Shown here piece after piece: positions 38,518 to 47,819 of a stretch of DNA of 64,000 nt. This DNA comes from Bradyrhizobium quebecense (GTDB taxonomy: Bacteria > Pseudomonadota > Alphaproteobacteria > Rhizobiales > Xanthobacteraceae), in NCBI RefSeq assembly GCF_013373795.3, contig NZ_CP088022.1, positions 1,178,001-1,242,000 on the forward strand, given 5' to 3'. Below the pieces are notes generated by a model. That model did no database searches. It was not told the DNA's origin and saw only the letters and a program-made list of their open reading frames with translations. How positions within the stretch are numbered: position 1 is the first letter of the stretch; each line of letters begins with the position of its first letter. The position numbers and the translations under genes were made by a program.

Positions 38518-39371
38518 TGCTGTCCCTCGATTGCCGCGGCCACCCGCAGCGCCTGAACGGTTTCCGCGACGTCGTGCGCACGGATGATGCGGGCGCCATT
38601 CCGCGCGGCGATCAGATGCGCCGCGATCGAGCCGCCGATCCGCTGTTGCGGCTCCGAGGCCACGATCGTGCTGATGAAACGCTTGCGGGAGGCGCCGACC
38701 AGCACCGGCAGGCGGAACGCGTTGAGCTCGGCAAGCCGCGCCAGTGCGATCATGCTCTGCTCCGGCGTCTTGCCGAAGCCGATGCCGGGATCGAGCACGA
38801 TCCGGTCGGGCGCAATGCCGGCGCGCGCCGCGATCTCGAGCGAGCGTTCAAAGAACGCGGCGATGTCCCGCATGATGTCGATCGCCGGATCGGCCTGCTC
38901 GCGATTGTGCATGATGATCACGGGCACGCCGCGTGCGGCGACGAGCGGCGCCATGCCGGCATCGCGCTGCAGGCCCCAGACGTCATTGGCGATCGCAGCG
39001 CCCTGGTCGAGCGCCCAGGCCACGACCTCCGACTTCATGCTGTCGATCGAGACCGGCACGCCGAGCGCGACGACCTCGGCCAGCACCGACTTCAGCCGCG
39101 CCATCTCGGCCTCGGCGGTGACCGGCTGCGAGCCGTAGGGGCGGGTGGATTCCGCGCCGATGTCGATGATGTCGGCGCCCTCGGTGATCAGCCTGCGGGC
39201 CTGCGCCAGCGCCTGTTCGGGCGCGATGAACTGGCCGCCGTCGGAGAACGAATCCGGCGTCACGTTCAGGATACCCATCACCGCCGGATAGGACCGCGAC
39301 AGCAGCGCCGGCAGCACCGCTGATACGGCCGGGCCGGTTACCGCCGATGCTATGGGCCTGATTGCCATCAT
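38514..39371 (-). CDS. folP: Dihydropteroate synthase
   Basis: A 285-residue TIM-barrel enzyme joining 6-hydroxymethyl-dihydropterin pyrophosphate and p-aminobenzoate. Motifs are MGILNVTPDSFSDGG, IDIGAESTRP, and DPGIGFGKTPEQS. ATG 39371 (doubled with 39368) is chosen; a TTG at 39401 would add 10 residues. It is the first gene of the folP-folB-folK operon and the target of sulfonamides. Confidence 0.94.
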   Translation of the reverse strand: MMAIRPIASAVTGPAVSAVLPALLSRSYPAVMGILNVTPDSFSDGGQFIAPEQALAQARRLITEGADIIDIGAESTRPYGSQPVTAEAEMARLKSVLAEVVALGVPVSIDSMKSEVVAWALDQGAAIANDVWGLQRDAGMAPLVAARGVPVIIMHNREQADPAIDIMRDIAAFFERSLEIAARAGIAPDRIVLDPGIGFGKTPEQSMIALARLAELNAFRLPVLVGASRKRFISTIVASEPQQRIGGSIAAHLIAARNGARIIRAHDVAETVQALRVAAAIEGQQ

Positions 39372-39469
39372 GCGGTGGCTTTGCGCTGACCGCAGCGGCA
39401 AGTCAAGGTGCCGCAGCGATGCGTGGCGCCGGCGGCCGCGGGTGCGGTTAAGGCAGCCTAATAGTGATG

Positions 39470-39877
39470 CTAATAGGTGATTTTGAGCGGCAGCTTGCGT
39501 GCCTGTTCAATCAGCAGCTCGACTGACTTTTCTGACGGCATCACGCGGACGAGCTTACGCCGCACATTGGCGTCCTTCATGCTCTGCGCCAACCGCGACG
39601 GGTTGCGCTGCGCGAGCTCGCGCACGGTGGTGACGCCGGCGGCGCGGACCAGCCCGACCTTCGCCTTGCCCATGCCGGGAATCCGCATGTAGTCGGAGAT
39701 GTTGGCCCATTCCAGCAATTGCTGTTCACTGATCCCGGTCTTGGCGGCGAGCGCCTTGCGTCCCTTGACGGTGCGGGCCGCTTCAAGCAGCGCGTCGGTC
39801 GTGCGGATACCCTGCGATTTCAGTTTGGTGGCGCAATAGGCGGACAGGCCTTCGATCTCGGAGAGGGGGTATGTCAT
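39470..39877 (-). CDS. DUF4332 (helix-hairpin-helix) protein
   Basis: A 135-residue cytoplasmic protein with helix-hairpin-helix features: IEGLSAYCATKLKSQGI near the N-terminus and IPGMGKAKVGLVRAAGV in the middle, a pattern of DUF4332. It is likely a nucleic-acid-binding or scaffold protein. Function unknown. It shares the strand of the fol operon and of the DUF2267 gene, 62 bp apart, so co-transcription with the latter is possible. Confidence 0.75.
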   Translation of the reverse strand: MTYPLSEIEGLSAYCATKLKSQGIRTTDALLEAARTVKGRKALAAKTGISEQQLLEWANISDYMRIPGMGKAKVGLVRAAGVTTVRELAQRNPSRLAQSMKDANVRRKLVRVMPSEKSVELLIEQARKLPLKITY

Positions 39878-39939
39878 GATACTCGTATGCAGGTAACAGG
39901 TAGAAGGGAGCGCGCGTGCAGGGGCGTTGGGAAAGTGCT

Positions 39940-40305
39940 TCAGGCAAACTGGCTGAGGCCCGGTGTCCCCGAGATGATCTCGCCCATTTGATCCGCTCCG
40001 ATTTTGTCGCGGCCGAACCTGAAAAGTTCACGCGCGACGTTCTGAATTTCACCCATGCTCAGGCCAAGCGCCATCAGCCGGGTGCCGACAGCCATCAGGC
40101 CGCCGCCCATCAACCGCGATAGGCCACCGCTGTTGTTGGAGGCGGCGATCGCCGCTTCGGCGCCGGGGATTTGGTCGATCAGAGCCTGGACTTTGTCGGA
40201 AGGTCCCTCGTTACGGAGGAAACCCAGAACGATGCCGATGGTTTTCTCAGCGACAGCGCCGTCGATGCCGGCCTTCGCGGCCAGCTGTCCAACCAATTCA
40301 TCCAT
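39940..40305 (-). CDS. DUF2267-like small protein
   Basis: A 121-residue soluble helical protein (MDELVGQLAAKAGIDG, then a Gly-rich loop GGLSRLMGGGLMAVGTRLMALG around residues 60-80), resembling DUF2267/DUF2780 proteins. ATG 40305 is preferred as AGGCGGGG precedes it. No enzymatic motif. It may be co-transcribed with the DUF4332 gene downstream. Confidence 0.65.
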   Translation of the reverse strand: MDELVGQLAAKAGIDGAVAEKTIGIVLGFLRNEGPSDKVQALIDQIPGAEAAIAASNNSGGLSRLMGGGLMAVGTRLMALGLSMGEIQNVARELFRFGRDKIGADQMGEIISGTPGLSQFA

Positions 40306-40659
40306 CTTGCCCCGCCTCAACCGGACTTTGCCGGGTCGTTCTTAAAGATTTATCTTGAGCGCCTGTGTCACGAAATACAAGCGATCCGCGCATTTCAGTT
40401 CGTTTTCTTTTTCGATCGCGTCGTGACTGTGGCCTCGCTGCAAGAGTGAGCGGCGGATTCACACCATCTTGTCGCAATGCGCAATGCCTTTCGTCACTTC
40501 GCCGGGAATAAAATATGAGGAACCAGTGGCGCGACAATATACGTCAGCTTGCGCTGACGGTTTCAATCGACCGGCAAGATGCAATATGCTGGCACTGGTT
40601 CGGTATCGAACCGGGTTCGATGATCGAAACGATCTAAATCTGCGCGAAGAGGCGAAGCG
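40306..40659. other. 354-bp divergent intergenic region
   Basis: It lies between the DUF2267-like gene and the HerA-like gene. There is no convincing gene. It contains a hairpin without T-run (CGTCAGC/GCTGACG, 40542-40559) and the interleaved inverted repeats at 40597-40621. Confidence 0.5.
40597..40621. promoter_or_regulatory. Three alternating GGTTCG/CGAACC half-sites upstream of HerA-like gene
   Basis: GGTTCG (40597-40602), CGAACC (40607-40612) and GGTTCG (40614-40619) occur in tandem. The middle site can pair with either neighbour; with the right one it forms a perfect 17-base palindrome, ATCGAACC-G-GGTTCGAT (40605-40621). It ends 39 bp before ATG 40660, so it is a plausible operator or RNA switch. 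Confidence 0.4.
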
Positions 40660-42282
40660 ATGGCGACCTCCGACAATAAATTGGCCGATACCGACGAGAA
40701 GATTTTTATCGGCAAGGGTGAGGAGACAGCCTGGCTGACGCTGGCGCTGGCCAACCGGCATGGCCTCGTCACCGGTGCAACCGGAACCGGCAAGACCGTC
40801 TCGCTTCAAGTCATGGCTGAAGGATTTGCGCGCGCCGGCGTTCCGGTTTTCGCCGCCGACATCAAGGGCGATCTCTCCGGTATCTCCGAGGTCGGCGAGG
40901 CCAAGGACTTTATTGTGAAGCGCGCCCAGGAGATGGGCTTGACCTTCCAGCCCGATCAATTCTCGACCGTATTCTGGGACGTGTTCGGCGAGCAGGGCCA
41001 TCCGGTGCGCGCCACCGTTACCGAGATGGGACCGCTGTTGCTGTCGCGGATGCTCGATCTGAACGACGTGCAGGAGGGCGTGCTCAACGTTGCCTTCCGC
41101 GTCGCCGACGAGAACGGCCTCGCGCTGATCGACATGAAGGATCTGCGCGCCCTGCTGGATGCGATCGCGCCCGACAGCAGCAAGAAGGGCGCCGACGACG
41201 GCGAAGATCCGCTGGCGTCGATCCGCAAGGCCGCCCAGAGCTACGGCAACGTGTCCAAGGCGACGGTCGGAACGATCCAGCGCCAGCTGCTGGTGCTCGA
41301 GAACCAGGGCGGCGCGAAGTTCTTCGGCGAGCCCGCGCTGACGCTGAAGGATTTCATGCGGACCGACCGCGACGGCCGCGGCATGGTTAATATCCTCGTC
41401 GCCGACAAGCTGATGCAGAGCCCGCGGCTTTACGCCACGTTCCTGCTCTGGATGCTCTCGGAATTGTTCGAGGAATTGCCGGAGGCCGGCGACCTGCCGA
41501 AGCCGAAGCTGGTGTTCTTCTTCGACGAGGCGCATCTGCTGTTCACCGATGCGCCGAAGGCGCTGATGGACAAGATCGAGCAGGTGGTGCGGCTGATCCG
41601 CTCCAAGGGCGTCGGTGTCTATTTCGTCACGCAGAATCCGATCGACGTGCCGGACAAGGTGCTGGCGCAGCTCGGCAACCGCGTGCAGCACGCGCTGCGC
41701 GCCTTCACGCCGCGCGACCAGAAGGCGGTTGCGGCGGCCGCGCAGACCTTCCGGCCCAATCCGAAGCTCGATACCGCGCGGGTGATCATGGAGCTCGCCA
41801 AGGGTGAGGCGCTGGTTTCGTTCCTCGAGGGCGGCGGCACGCCGTCGATGGTCGAGCGCGTCATGGTGCGCCCGCCGTCGGCGCGGATCGGGCCGATCAC
41901 GCCGGAAGAGCGCAAGGCGATCATGGATGCAAGCCCGGTGAAGGGCAAATACGACACCGCGATCGACGCCGAATCCGCCTACGAGATCATCCAGAAGCGC
42001 CTGTCGGGGGCGGCGGCTCCGGCGGGCGGTGCGGATGGTGGCGAAGGCGGCGGCATCCTCGGCCAGATCGGCTCGATCGCCGCCACGATCTTCGGCACCA
42101 ACGTCAAGCGCGGCCGCATGTCGACCGGGCAGGTGATCGCGCGCAACGTCACGCGCTCCGTGACCGACAAGGTGATCGGCGGCGTGGCGGCCGATCTCGG
42201 CAAGTCGGTGGGAGGATCGGTCGGGGGATCGATTGGCCGCGCTCTCGTGCGCGGCGCGCTCGGAGGATTGCTGCGCAGATAA
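40660..42282 (+). CDS. HerA-like (DUF853) P-loop ATPase
   Basis: A 540-residue ATPase of the HerA/FtsK superfamily (DUF853). Walker A is GATGTGKT (G39-T46), Walker B is LVFFFDEAHLLF, and the arginine/sensor segment is FVTQNPIDVPDKVLAQLGNRVQHAL. The C-terminus (about 460-540) is Gly-rich and may be membrane-associating. HerA proteins act as hexameric DNA translocases or helicases, but no NurA partner is present here and the biological role of this branch is unclear. The start at ATG 40660 follows AGAGGCG. It is single, with a glycosyltransferase gene following. Confidence 0.87.
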   Translation: MATSDNKLADTDEKIFIGKGEETAWLTLALANRHGLVTGATGTGKTVSLQVMAEGFARAGVPVFAADIKGDLSGISEVGEAKDFIVKRAQEMGLTFQPDQFSTVFWDVFGEQGHPVRATVTEMGPLLLSRMLDLNDVQEGVLNVAFRVADENGLALIDMKDLRALLDAIAPDSSKKGADDGEDPLASIRKAAQSYGNVSKATVGTIQRQLLVLENQGGAKFFGEPALTLKDFMRTDRDGRGMVNILVADKLMQSPRLYATFLLWMLSELFEELPEAGDLPKPKLVFFFDEAHLLFTDAPKALMDKIEQVVRLIRSKGVGVYFVTQNPIDVPDKVLAQLGNRVQHALRAFTPRDQKAVAAAAQTFRPNPKLDTARVIMELAKGEALVSFLEGGGTPSMVERVMVRPPSARIGPITPEERKAIMDASPVKGKYDTAIDAESAYEIIQKRLSGAAAPAGGADGGEGGGILGQIGSIAATIFGTNVKRGRMSTGQVIARNVTRSVTDKVIGGVAADLGKSVGGSVGGSIGRALVRGALGGLLRR

Positions 42283-42331
42283 TATTAGAGCTATCATCCC
42301 AGCATTGTCGTCATCTGATTGGAACGAACAT

Positions 42332-43783
42332 TTGCTGAGATATCCTTCGCTGAAGGCGCCGTTTCATCTGTTGTTTTTGGTCTGCTGCATCGGGCTGACC
42401 GCAGACGTTCTGGTCCCGGAGATTTGGGGACACGGCAAGACGAAGGATTATCCATTGTGGTTCTGGGCCGGACAGCAAGTGCTGCACGGTCACAGCCTCT
42501 ATCCCGCCGATGCCTCCGGCTATTTCGAGTTCATCTACCCGCCGTTACCGGCGGTGCTCCTCGCGATTCCGGCGTTCTTCGGCAAGATCCCGCTTTACTT
42601 GTGCCTTTCCCTGCTCAACGCCGCCGCGTGGTGGATGGTTGCGCAGTTCTCGCACGCGATGGCGGGATCGGGTCGCGAGCCGGGGCCCTGGCTTGAGGCG
42701 CTGCCGGGCTGCCTCATGGTGACCTTCGTCATCGATATCTTCGACCTTGGGCAGCCAAACCTGATCCTGCTTGCGATGATGCTCTATGGCTTCTGGCTGT
42801 TGCGGAGCGGGCGGTCGTGGCTTGCGGGCGGCATGTTTGCCCTGGCGGCCGCAATCAAGGTGTTCCCGATTGCGGTATTGCCCTATCTCGTCTGGCGCAG
42901 GCGCTGGGGCGCGATCGCCGGCATGACTGCATTTCTGGTCTTCTTCCTGTTCGTCCTGCCGGTGCCATTCCGTGGCTTTCAGCACAACGCTGCCGAATTG
43001 AAGACCTGGTACCACGGCATGGTTGGGGCGAGTTCGGCCGAGGGGTTTGGCCAGCGGGCCGAGCAGAACTGGTCGTCAGTAAACCAGTCTATCATCGCAG
43101 TATCGCATCGGCTGCTGCGGCCGCTGAACTACAATCAGGACGATCCGAGCAAGCCGCCGCGTTACATGAACCTCGTCGATCTCGACTTCGCGACGGCGAA
43201 CTGGGTCATCGTCGCGGTGAGCATCCTGATCGGGCTTGGCTACATCTGGGTCATGCCGCCGGCCTGGTTGCGGACCGAAAGGTCGGACGCGGAGGAGATC
43301 GGCATCCTGTTCTGTCTGATGACGGTGGCTTCGCCATTGGCACGCGAATACTACTTCGTGTGGTTGTTCTTCCCGATCACGGTCTTGATGCATCGTGCCG
43401 TTTATCATCCGCGGCCAAAGGTTCGGACCGGAACCTGGGTCGTGGTTGCGGTCGTTTGTGCCCTGCTCGGGCTCTCGTTGCCGTGGTATCCGATCGCGCT
43501 GCGGGCCTATGGCAATAATCTTGCTGCGACCTTTGTGCTGATCGCGGGCCTGGTCTGGCACATCCGCAAGTCTTCCGGCAAGGAAAGTGGAGAAGCTTTG
43601 CCTGCGGCGGCCGGCGCGCTACAACTTGGCGCAATGTCCAACCAATGGGATATAAGCGATGTCCAACGCCAAGCTGCAGCCCGTCCTCGACCGCATCGAC
43701 GCCGATTTCGACAACAGTCTCGAGCGGCTGTTCACGCTGCTGCGGATCAAATCGATCTCGGCCGATCCGGCCTTTGCCAATGA
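42332..43783 (+). CDS. GT87-like (DUF2029) membrane glycosyltransferase
   Basis: A polytopic membrane protein of about 483 residues with 9-11 helices, similar to GT87/DUF2029 mannosyl- or arabinosyl-type transferases that use polyprenyl-phosphate sugars. Conserved acidic motifs occur after helix 1 (KTKDYPLWFWAG) and the Y-P-P-L motif in FIYPPLPAVLL. The start is uncertain: TTG 42332 (GGAA upstream), TTG 42305, or ATG 42233 inside the upstream gene. The frame runs on past its expected end near 43625 and overlaps the peptidase gene by 125 bases, suggesting a lost stop codon; the last 50 residues are not family-like. Confidence 0.72.
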   Translation: MLRYPSLKAPFHLLFLVCCIGLTADVLVPEIWGHGKTKDYPLWFWAGQQVLHGHSLYPADASGYFEFIYPPLPAVLLAIPAFFGKIPLYLCLSLLNAAAWWMVAQFSHAMAGSGREPGPWLEALPGCLMVTFVIDIFDLGQPNLILLAMMLYGFWLLRSGRSWLAGGMFALAAAIKVFPIAVLPYLVWRRRWGAIAGMTAFLVFFLFVLPVPFRGFQHNAAELKTWYHGMVGASSAEGFGQRAEQNWSSVNQSIIAVSHRLLRPLNYNQDDPSKPPRYMNLVDLDFATANWVIVAVSILIGLGYIWVMPPAWLRTERSDAEEIGILFCLMTVASPLAREYYFVWLFFPITVLMHRAVYHPRPKVRTGTWVVVAVVCALLGLSLPWYPIALRAYGNNLAATFVLIAGLVWHIRKSSGKESGEALPAAAGALQLGAMSNQWDISDVQRQAAARPRPHRRRFRQQSRAAVHAAADQIDLGRSGLCQ

Positions 43784-45059
43784 CTGCAAGGCGGCTGCCG
43801 ATCACCTCGCCAAGGATATCGCAACCCTCGGTTTCAAAACCGAGGTGCGGCCGACCGCCGGACATCCGGCCGTCGTCGGCAAGCTGAACGGCGCGACCGA
43901 CGGGCGTCCGCATGTGCTGTTCTACGGCCACTATGACGTGCAGCCGGTCGATCCGCTGAATCTTTGGCACCGTCCGCCGTTTGAGCCCGTGGTGACCGAC
44001 CATGCCGATGGGCGCAAGATCATCGTCGCGCGCGGCGCCGAGGACGACAAGGGACAGCTGATGACCTTCCTCGAGGCATGCCGGGCCTGGAAGGCGGTGG
44101 CGGGATCGCTGCCGATCGATATCACGATCGTCATCGAGGGTGAGGAGGAGATCGGCTCGAAGAATTTCGTGCCGTTCCTGGAAGCGAACAAGGCTGAGCT
44201 CAAGGCAGACTTCGCGCTGGTCTGCGATACTGGCATGTGGGATCCGAACACGCCCGCGATCACGACCTCGCTGCGCGGCCTGGTCTATGATGAGGTCAAG
44301 ATCAAGGCCGCCAATCGCGACCTGCATTCCGGCGTGTTCGGCGGCGGCGCGCAGAATCCGATCCGCGTGCTGACGCGGATCCTCGGCGGCCTGCATGACG
44401 AGAACGGCCACATCACCGTCCCCGGGTTCTATGACGGCGTGAAGGATCTGCCGCCGGACATTCTGGCGCAATGGAAGCAGCTCAATCTGACGGCGGACAG
44501 CTTCCTCAAGCCGATCGGCCTGTCGGTGCCCGCCGGCGAGAAGGATCGGCTCCTGATCGAGCAGGTCTCCTCGCGGCCGACCTGCGACATCAACGGCATT
44601 GTCGGCGGCTATACCGGCGAGGGCTCCAAGACGGTGATCCCGGCGGAGGCATCGGCCAAGGTCTCGTTCCGGCTGGTCGAAGGACAGGACCCCGAGAAGA
44701 TCCGCAAGGCGTTCCGCGATTACGTGACGGCGCGCGTGCCGGCGGATTGCAAGGCCGAATTCATCGATCATTCCTCCGCGCCGGCGATCGCGCTCGACTG
44801 GAACATGAAGCCGCTGGCGGCCGCCCGCCGCGCGCTGACCGACGAATGGGGCAAGGAGGCGCTGCTGGTCGGCTCCGGCGCCTCGATCCCGATCGTCGCC
44901 GACTTCAAGCGCACGCTCGGCCTCGATAGCGTGCTGGTCGGCTTCGGGCTCGACGACGACAACATCCATTCGCCGAACGAGAAGTACGACCTCAAGAGCT
45001 ACCACAAGGGCATCCGCTCCTGGGCGCGGATTTTGGCGGCGTTCGCCGAGGCCAAATAA
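43659..45059 (+). CDS. M20-family zinc metallopeptidase (dipeptidase)
   Basis: A 466-residue M20 peptidase, close to the dipeptidase/carnosinase branch. Metal ligands are in VLFYGHYDVQPVDP, RGAEDDKGQ (bridging Asp), and the catalytic/metal EGEEEIGS. A dimerisation lid domain lies at about 190-310, and the final His is near EKYDLKSYHKG. It is presumably cytoplasmic and cleaves dipeptides or amidated amino acids; the substrate is not determined. Its ATG is preceded by the 3' tail of the glycosyltransferase frame, and a strong terminator follows 20 bp after the stop. Confidence 0.88.
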   Translation: MSNAKLQPVLDRIDADFDNSLERLFTLLRIKSISADPAFANDCKAAADHLAKDIATLGFKTEVRPTAGHPAVVGKLNGATDGRPHVLFYGHYDVQPVDPLNLWHRPPFEPVVTDHADGRKIIVARGAEDDKGQLMTFLEACRAWKAVAGSLPIDITIVIEGEEEIGSKNFVPFLEANKAELKADFALVCDTGMWDPNTPAITTSLRGLVYDEVKIKAANRDLHSGVFGGGAQNPIRVLTRILGGLHDENGHITVPGFYDGVKDLPPDILAQWKQLNLTADSFLKPIGLSVPAGEKDRLLIEQVSSRPTCDINGIVGGYTGEGSKTVIPAEASAKVSFRLVEGQDPEKIRKAFRDYVTARVPADCKAEFIDHSSAPAIALDWNMKPLAAARRALTDEWGKEALLVGSGASIPIVADFKRTLGLDSVLVGFGLDDDNIHSPNEKYDLKSYHKGIRSWARILAAFAEAK

Positions 45060-45079
45060 AGCGAGACGCCCCGAATGCA

Positions 45080-45109
45080 AAAACGCCGCCCGGAATTGGG
45101 CGGCGTTTT
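45080..45109 (+). terminator. Rho-independent terminator after M20 peptidase gene
   Basis: CGCCGCCC (45084-45091) and GGGCGGCG (45098-45105) form a perfect 8-base stem with a GGAATT loop. AAAA precedes and TTTT follows, so it is symmetric and can act in both directions, ending also the convergent class II aldolase gene transcript. Confidence 0.9.
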
Positions 45110-45164
45110 GATTCAGGTCGTGCAGAGGGTTTTGGCCGCTAGCTTACCCGAAGATTGTGAAATT

Positions 45165-45959
45165 TCAATCACGGTAGCCGGGATTGACGCGGTCGAGCTT
45201 GCGCAGCAGCGGCGGCCAGACCAGCTGGGTCGAGCGCAGCTCGGCGCGATCGGGGTTCGACAGCAGCTCGGTGTTCTTGTCGATCGCGTGCTGGTCGACC
45301 GGATAGGCGCTTCCGCCGAGCGCGCGGGTCGCCACCTGCATCGAGCAGGCGCGCTCCAAATGGTACATCCGCTCGAAGGCGGACGCGACCGAGCGGCCGA
45401 CCGTCAGCGTCCCGTGATTGCGCAGCAGCATGTGGTTCTTGGTGCCGAGATCGCGCTGCAGGCGCGGGCGCTCGTCGTGGTCGAGCGCGATGCCTTCATA
45501 GTCGTGATAGGCGAGATCATGGGTGACCAGCTGCGCGGTCTGGTTCAGCGGCAGCAACCCATCAGGGCCGCTCGACACCGCAGTGCCGTCGACGGTGTGC
45601 AGATGGAGCACGCAGCCGGCGTCCTCGCGCACCTCGTGGATCGCCGAATGGATGGTGAAGCCGGCCGGGTTGATGCTGTAGTCGCTCTTCGAGAGCTGGT
45701 TGCCGTCGAGGTCGACCTTGACGAGGCTCGAGGCGGTGATCTCGTCGAACATCAGCCCGTAGGGGTTGATCAGGAAGTGATGCTCGGGTCCGGGCACCCG
45801 GGCGGAGATGTGGGTATCGACCAGATCGTCCCAGCCGTAGAGCGCCACCAGCCGGTAGCAGGCAGCGAGATTGATCCGCTGCTCCCATTCCGCTGCACTG
45901 ATATCCGACGGCACTTCCTTCAGGCGCGCTTCCGCTGGCGACATGGCCGATTGCTCCAT
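45165..45959 (-). CDS. Class II aldolase/adducin family protein
   Basis: A 264-residue class II aldolase-like protein. The zinc site is recognisable as VLHLHTVDG and LLRNHGTLTVG. Members include L-fuculose-phosphate aldolases, but adducin-type forms often act as decarboxylases or have no known substrate. It is a little longer than the sugar-phosphate aldolases (about 215). It faces the M20 gene across the bidirectional terminator and is not clustered with a sugar pathway here. Confidence 0.83.
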   Translation of the reverse strand: MEQSAMSPAEARLKEVPSDISAAEWEQRINLAACYRLVALYGWDDLVDTHISARVPGPEHHFLINPYGLMFDEITASSLVKVDLDGNQLSKSDYSINPAGFTIHSAIHEVREDAGCVLHLHTVDGTAVSSGPDGLLPLNQTAQLVTHDLAYHDYEGIALDHDERPRLQRDLGTKNHMLLRNHGTLTVGRSVASAFERMYHLERACSMQVATRALGGSAYPVDQHAIDKNTELLSNPDRAELRSTQLVWPPLLRKLDRVNPGYRD

Positions 45960-46114
45960 TGATGGCTGTTGCTTGGTGTGAGCCTAGCGCCGCCGCCGGA
46001 TTGCAGCAAGGCAGCGTAACGGCGTGACAGTCATGCCGGCATGCGGCCCACGATCCGAACGGCAACGGTCGGTGGGCAGCCGCAGGATCGATCTTCCAAG
46101 GCCGCGATAGGCGA

Positions 46115-46169
46115 GAGCATATTCGGTTCTGATTGACGCGAACCGGCATCGACTTCGTTCGAAAACGCC
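46115..46169. repeat. Repeat GACGCGAACCGGCAT...CGAAAACGC, copy 1
   Basis: TTGACGCGAACCGGCATCG followed by ACTTCGTTCGAAAACGCC is a short intergenic repeat that I remember as common in Bradyrhizobium. It abuts the stop codon of the GT39-like gene (46170). A related copy lies at 50149-50200. Confidence 0.5.
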
Positions 46170-47819
46170 TTACGGTGCCGGGATCGCCAGCAGGCTCGAG
46201 ATGCTGCGGCCGCGGATATCGTAGACGCGGGCGAACACGACGTCGTCGCGCTTGATCTCGACCATCACGGGGGCGGCCAGGCCCTTGCAGTAGAACTCGC
46301 CGAGCGTCATGGCGAAGTCGGCGGCATGGCTGTCCCAGCCGATCGTGAAGTCCGGCCCGAGCGCGACCTGCGCGGGGCGCTGCGGTCCGCACACCGCGAC
46401 CTTCCACTTGCGATGCTGCGGCGGCACTTCCTGCCGCTCCGCCAGCTGCTCGCGCAGCCCGTCGGATGCCTGCTTCAGCGCCAGGCCCCAATAGTCAAGC
46501 ATGAAGAAATTGTCGGCGGTCCGCACCGTGCCGGCGATGTGGTTGAAGTGCGTGTACTGATACGGATGCAGGCGGATCATTTCGCTGAGCGGCAGCAGCA
46601 GGCCGAACGCGAACACGGCGAGCGCCGCAGGCTGCCAGGCGCGGCGGTTCTCGCCGAGCCAGTCCATGCCGCGGGCGAAGGCGACGCCGCCAAGCACCGC
46701 CATCGGCGGGATCACGAAGATGAAGTGGCGGATGCCGTTGTAGAGCGCCGGCCGCTTCACCATTGCGATCACCAGCGGCAGCGTCGCCGCCAGCGTCAGC
46801 ATCAGCATGACCGACTTGCGCTTCGCCGCCACATCGGTGCGCGACAGCGACATGAAGGTGGTGATGACGGCCGCGCTCAGCAGCACCAGCAGCACTTCGG
46901 GAAGCTGCAGCGCGAACAGCGTCGGCAGATAGGACCACGGCATGTCCGGCACCGAGACCAGCGCGCCGTCGAACATCTCCTTCCACGGCTTCTCGAAGAA
47001 GTGCGAGAAATAGGTCACCGCTTCCAGCGGATGCCCGGGCTCCATGATCGACCACGGCCAGATCAGGCCCATCACGAGATAGCCCAGCACGAGCCCCGGC
47101 AGCAGCACATAGATGACATGGGCAAAGCGATGGGTCGCCTCGCGCGGGCCCTGCTTGCGGAATTCCTCGATCCAGAGCGGGATGAAGCCGACCACCGCGT
47201 AGATCAGGGCGAGGCCGCCAAGGACGCGGCAGCCGATCGACAGGCCGGCCCCGAGGCCCACGATCAGGATCGTGCGCGGCGAAGGCGCCGGGTATTCCTC
47301 GATCAGGCGGACGAGGCCCATGATCAGGACCACCATCGCGACGGCGAACGGCGCATCCTTCGGATTCATGAACATGTGACCGTAGAAGGTCGGGCACAGC
47401 GCGAGCAGCAGCAGGGCCGCCAGTCCCGCCAGCGGGCCACCGACGCGGCGCGCCAGGCGCCAGGTTACGCCAAGCCCGATCACGCCGACGATCGCGCCGA
47501 GCAGGCGGCGCGTCTCGAACAATTCGAGCGGGATGACCTTGTGCAACAGCGCCGCAGCCATATCGAAGCCGCCGCCGTACATATAGAGATTGGCGAACGA
47601 GAGCGCGCCGGTGTCCTTGAACCCGGACCCGTACATGCGCAGCAGGAGGTCGGCGTATTCAGCGTGGGTGTAGTCGTCCCAGCCGAGACCGTAATCGCGG
47701 AATGTGAGGCCGGCGACCACGGCGACCACGCCGAGGACGAGGAAAGCGAGATCGTCGCAGGTCTTCTCCACCGAGCGCCGTGCAGGCGCCTCGAGGGCAG
47801 ACGTCGTAATCGATGACAT
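46170..47819 (-). CDS. GT39/ArnT-like membrane glycosyltransferase
   Basis: A 549-residue integral membrane protein with about 11-12 helices, resembling PMT/ArnT (GT39/83) enzymes that transfer sugars from undecaprenyl-phosphate. The first periplasmic loop holds the catalytic-type acidic motif LGWDDYTHAEY (about residues 45-56). The C-terminal periplasmic tail (about 470-549) has scattered conserved Cys residues (VAVCGPQ, FYCKGL). The acceptor (lipid A, glycan or protein) cannot be predicted. A 338-bp region separates it from the divergent gene at 48158. Confidence 0.8.
   Translation of the reverse strand: MSSITTSALEAPARRSVEKTCDDLAFLVLGVVAVVAGLTFRDYGLGWDDYTHAEYADLLLRMYGSGFKDTGALSFANLYMYGGGFDMAAALLHKVIPLELFETRRLLGAIVGVIGLGVTWRLARRVGGPLAGLAALLLLALCPTFYGHMFMNPKDAPFAVAMVVLIMGLVRLIEEYPAPSPRTILIVGLGAGLSIGCRVLGGLALIYAVVGFIPLWIEEFRKQGPREATHRFAHVIYVLLPGLVLGYLVMGLIWPWSIMEPGHPLEAVTYFSHFFEKPWKEMFDGALVSVPDMPWSYLPTLFALQLPEVLLVLLSAAVITTFMSLSRTDVAAKRKSVMLMLTLAATLPLVIAMVKRPALYNGIRHFIFVIPPMAVLGGVAFARGMDWLGENRRAWQPAALAVFAFGLLLPLSEMIRLHPYQYTHFNHIAGTVRTADNFFMLDYWGLALKQASDGLREQLAERQEVPPQHRKWKVAVCGPQRPAQVALGPDFTIGWDSHAADFAMTLGEFYCKGLAAPVMVEIKRDDVVFARVYDIRGRSISSLLAIPAP

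Noticed and set aside
40542..40559. Hairpin CGTCAGC/GCTGACG as a terminator
   Set aside because: No T-run on either side, and no gene ends nearby in the right orientation.
46326..47816. A 496-codon plus-strand frame opposite the GT39-like gene
   Set aside because: The product is His/Gln/Arg-rich and non-hydrophobic; the minus strand gives a coherent 11-12 helix membrane protein.
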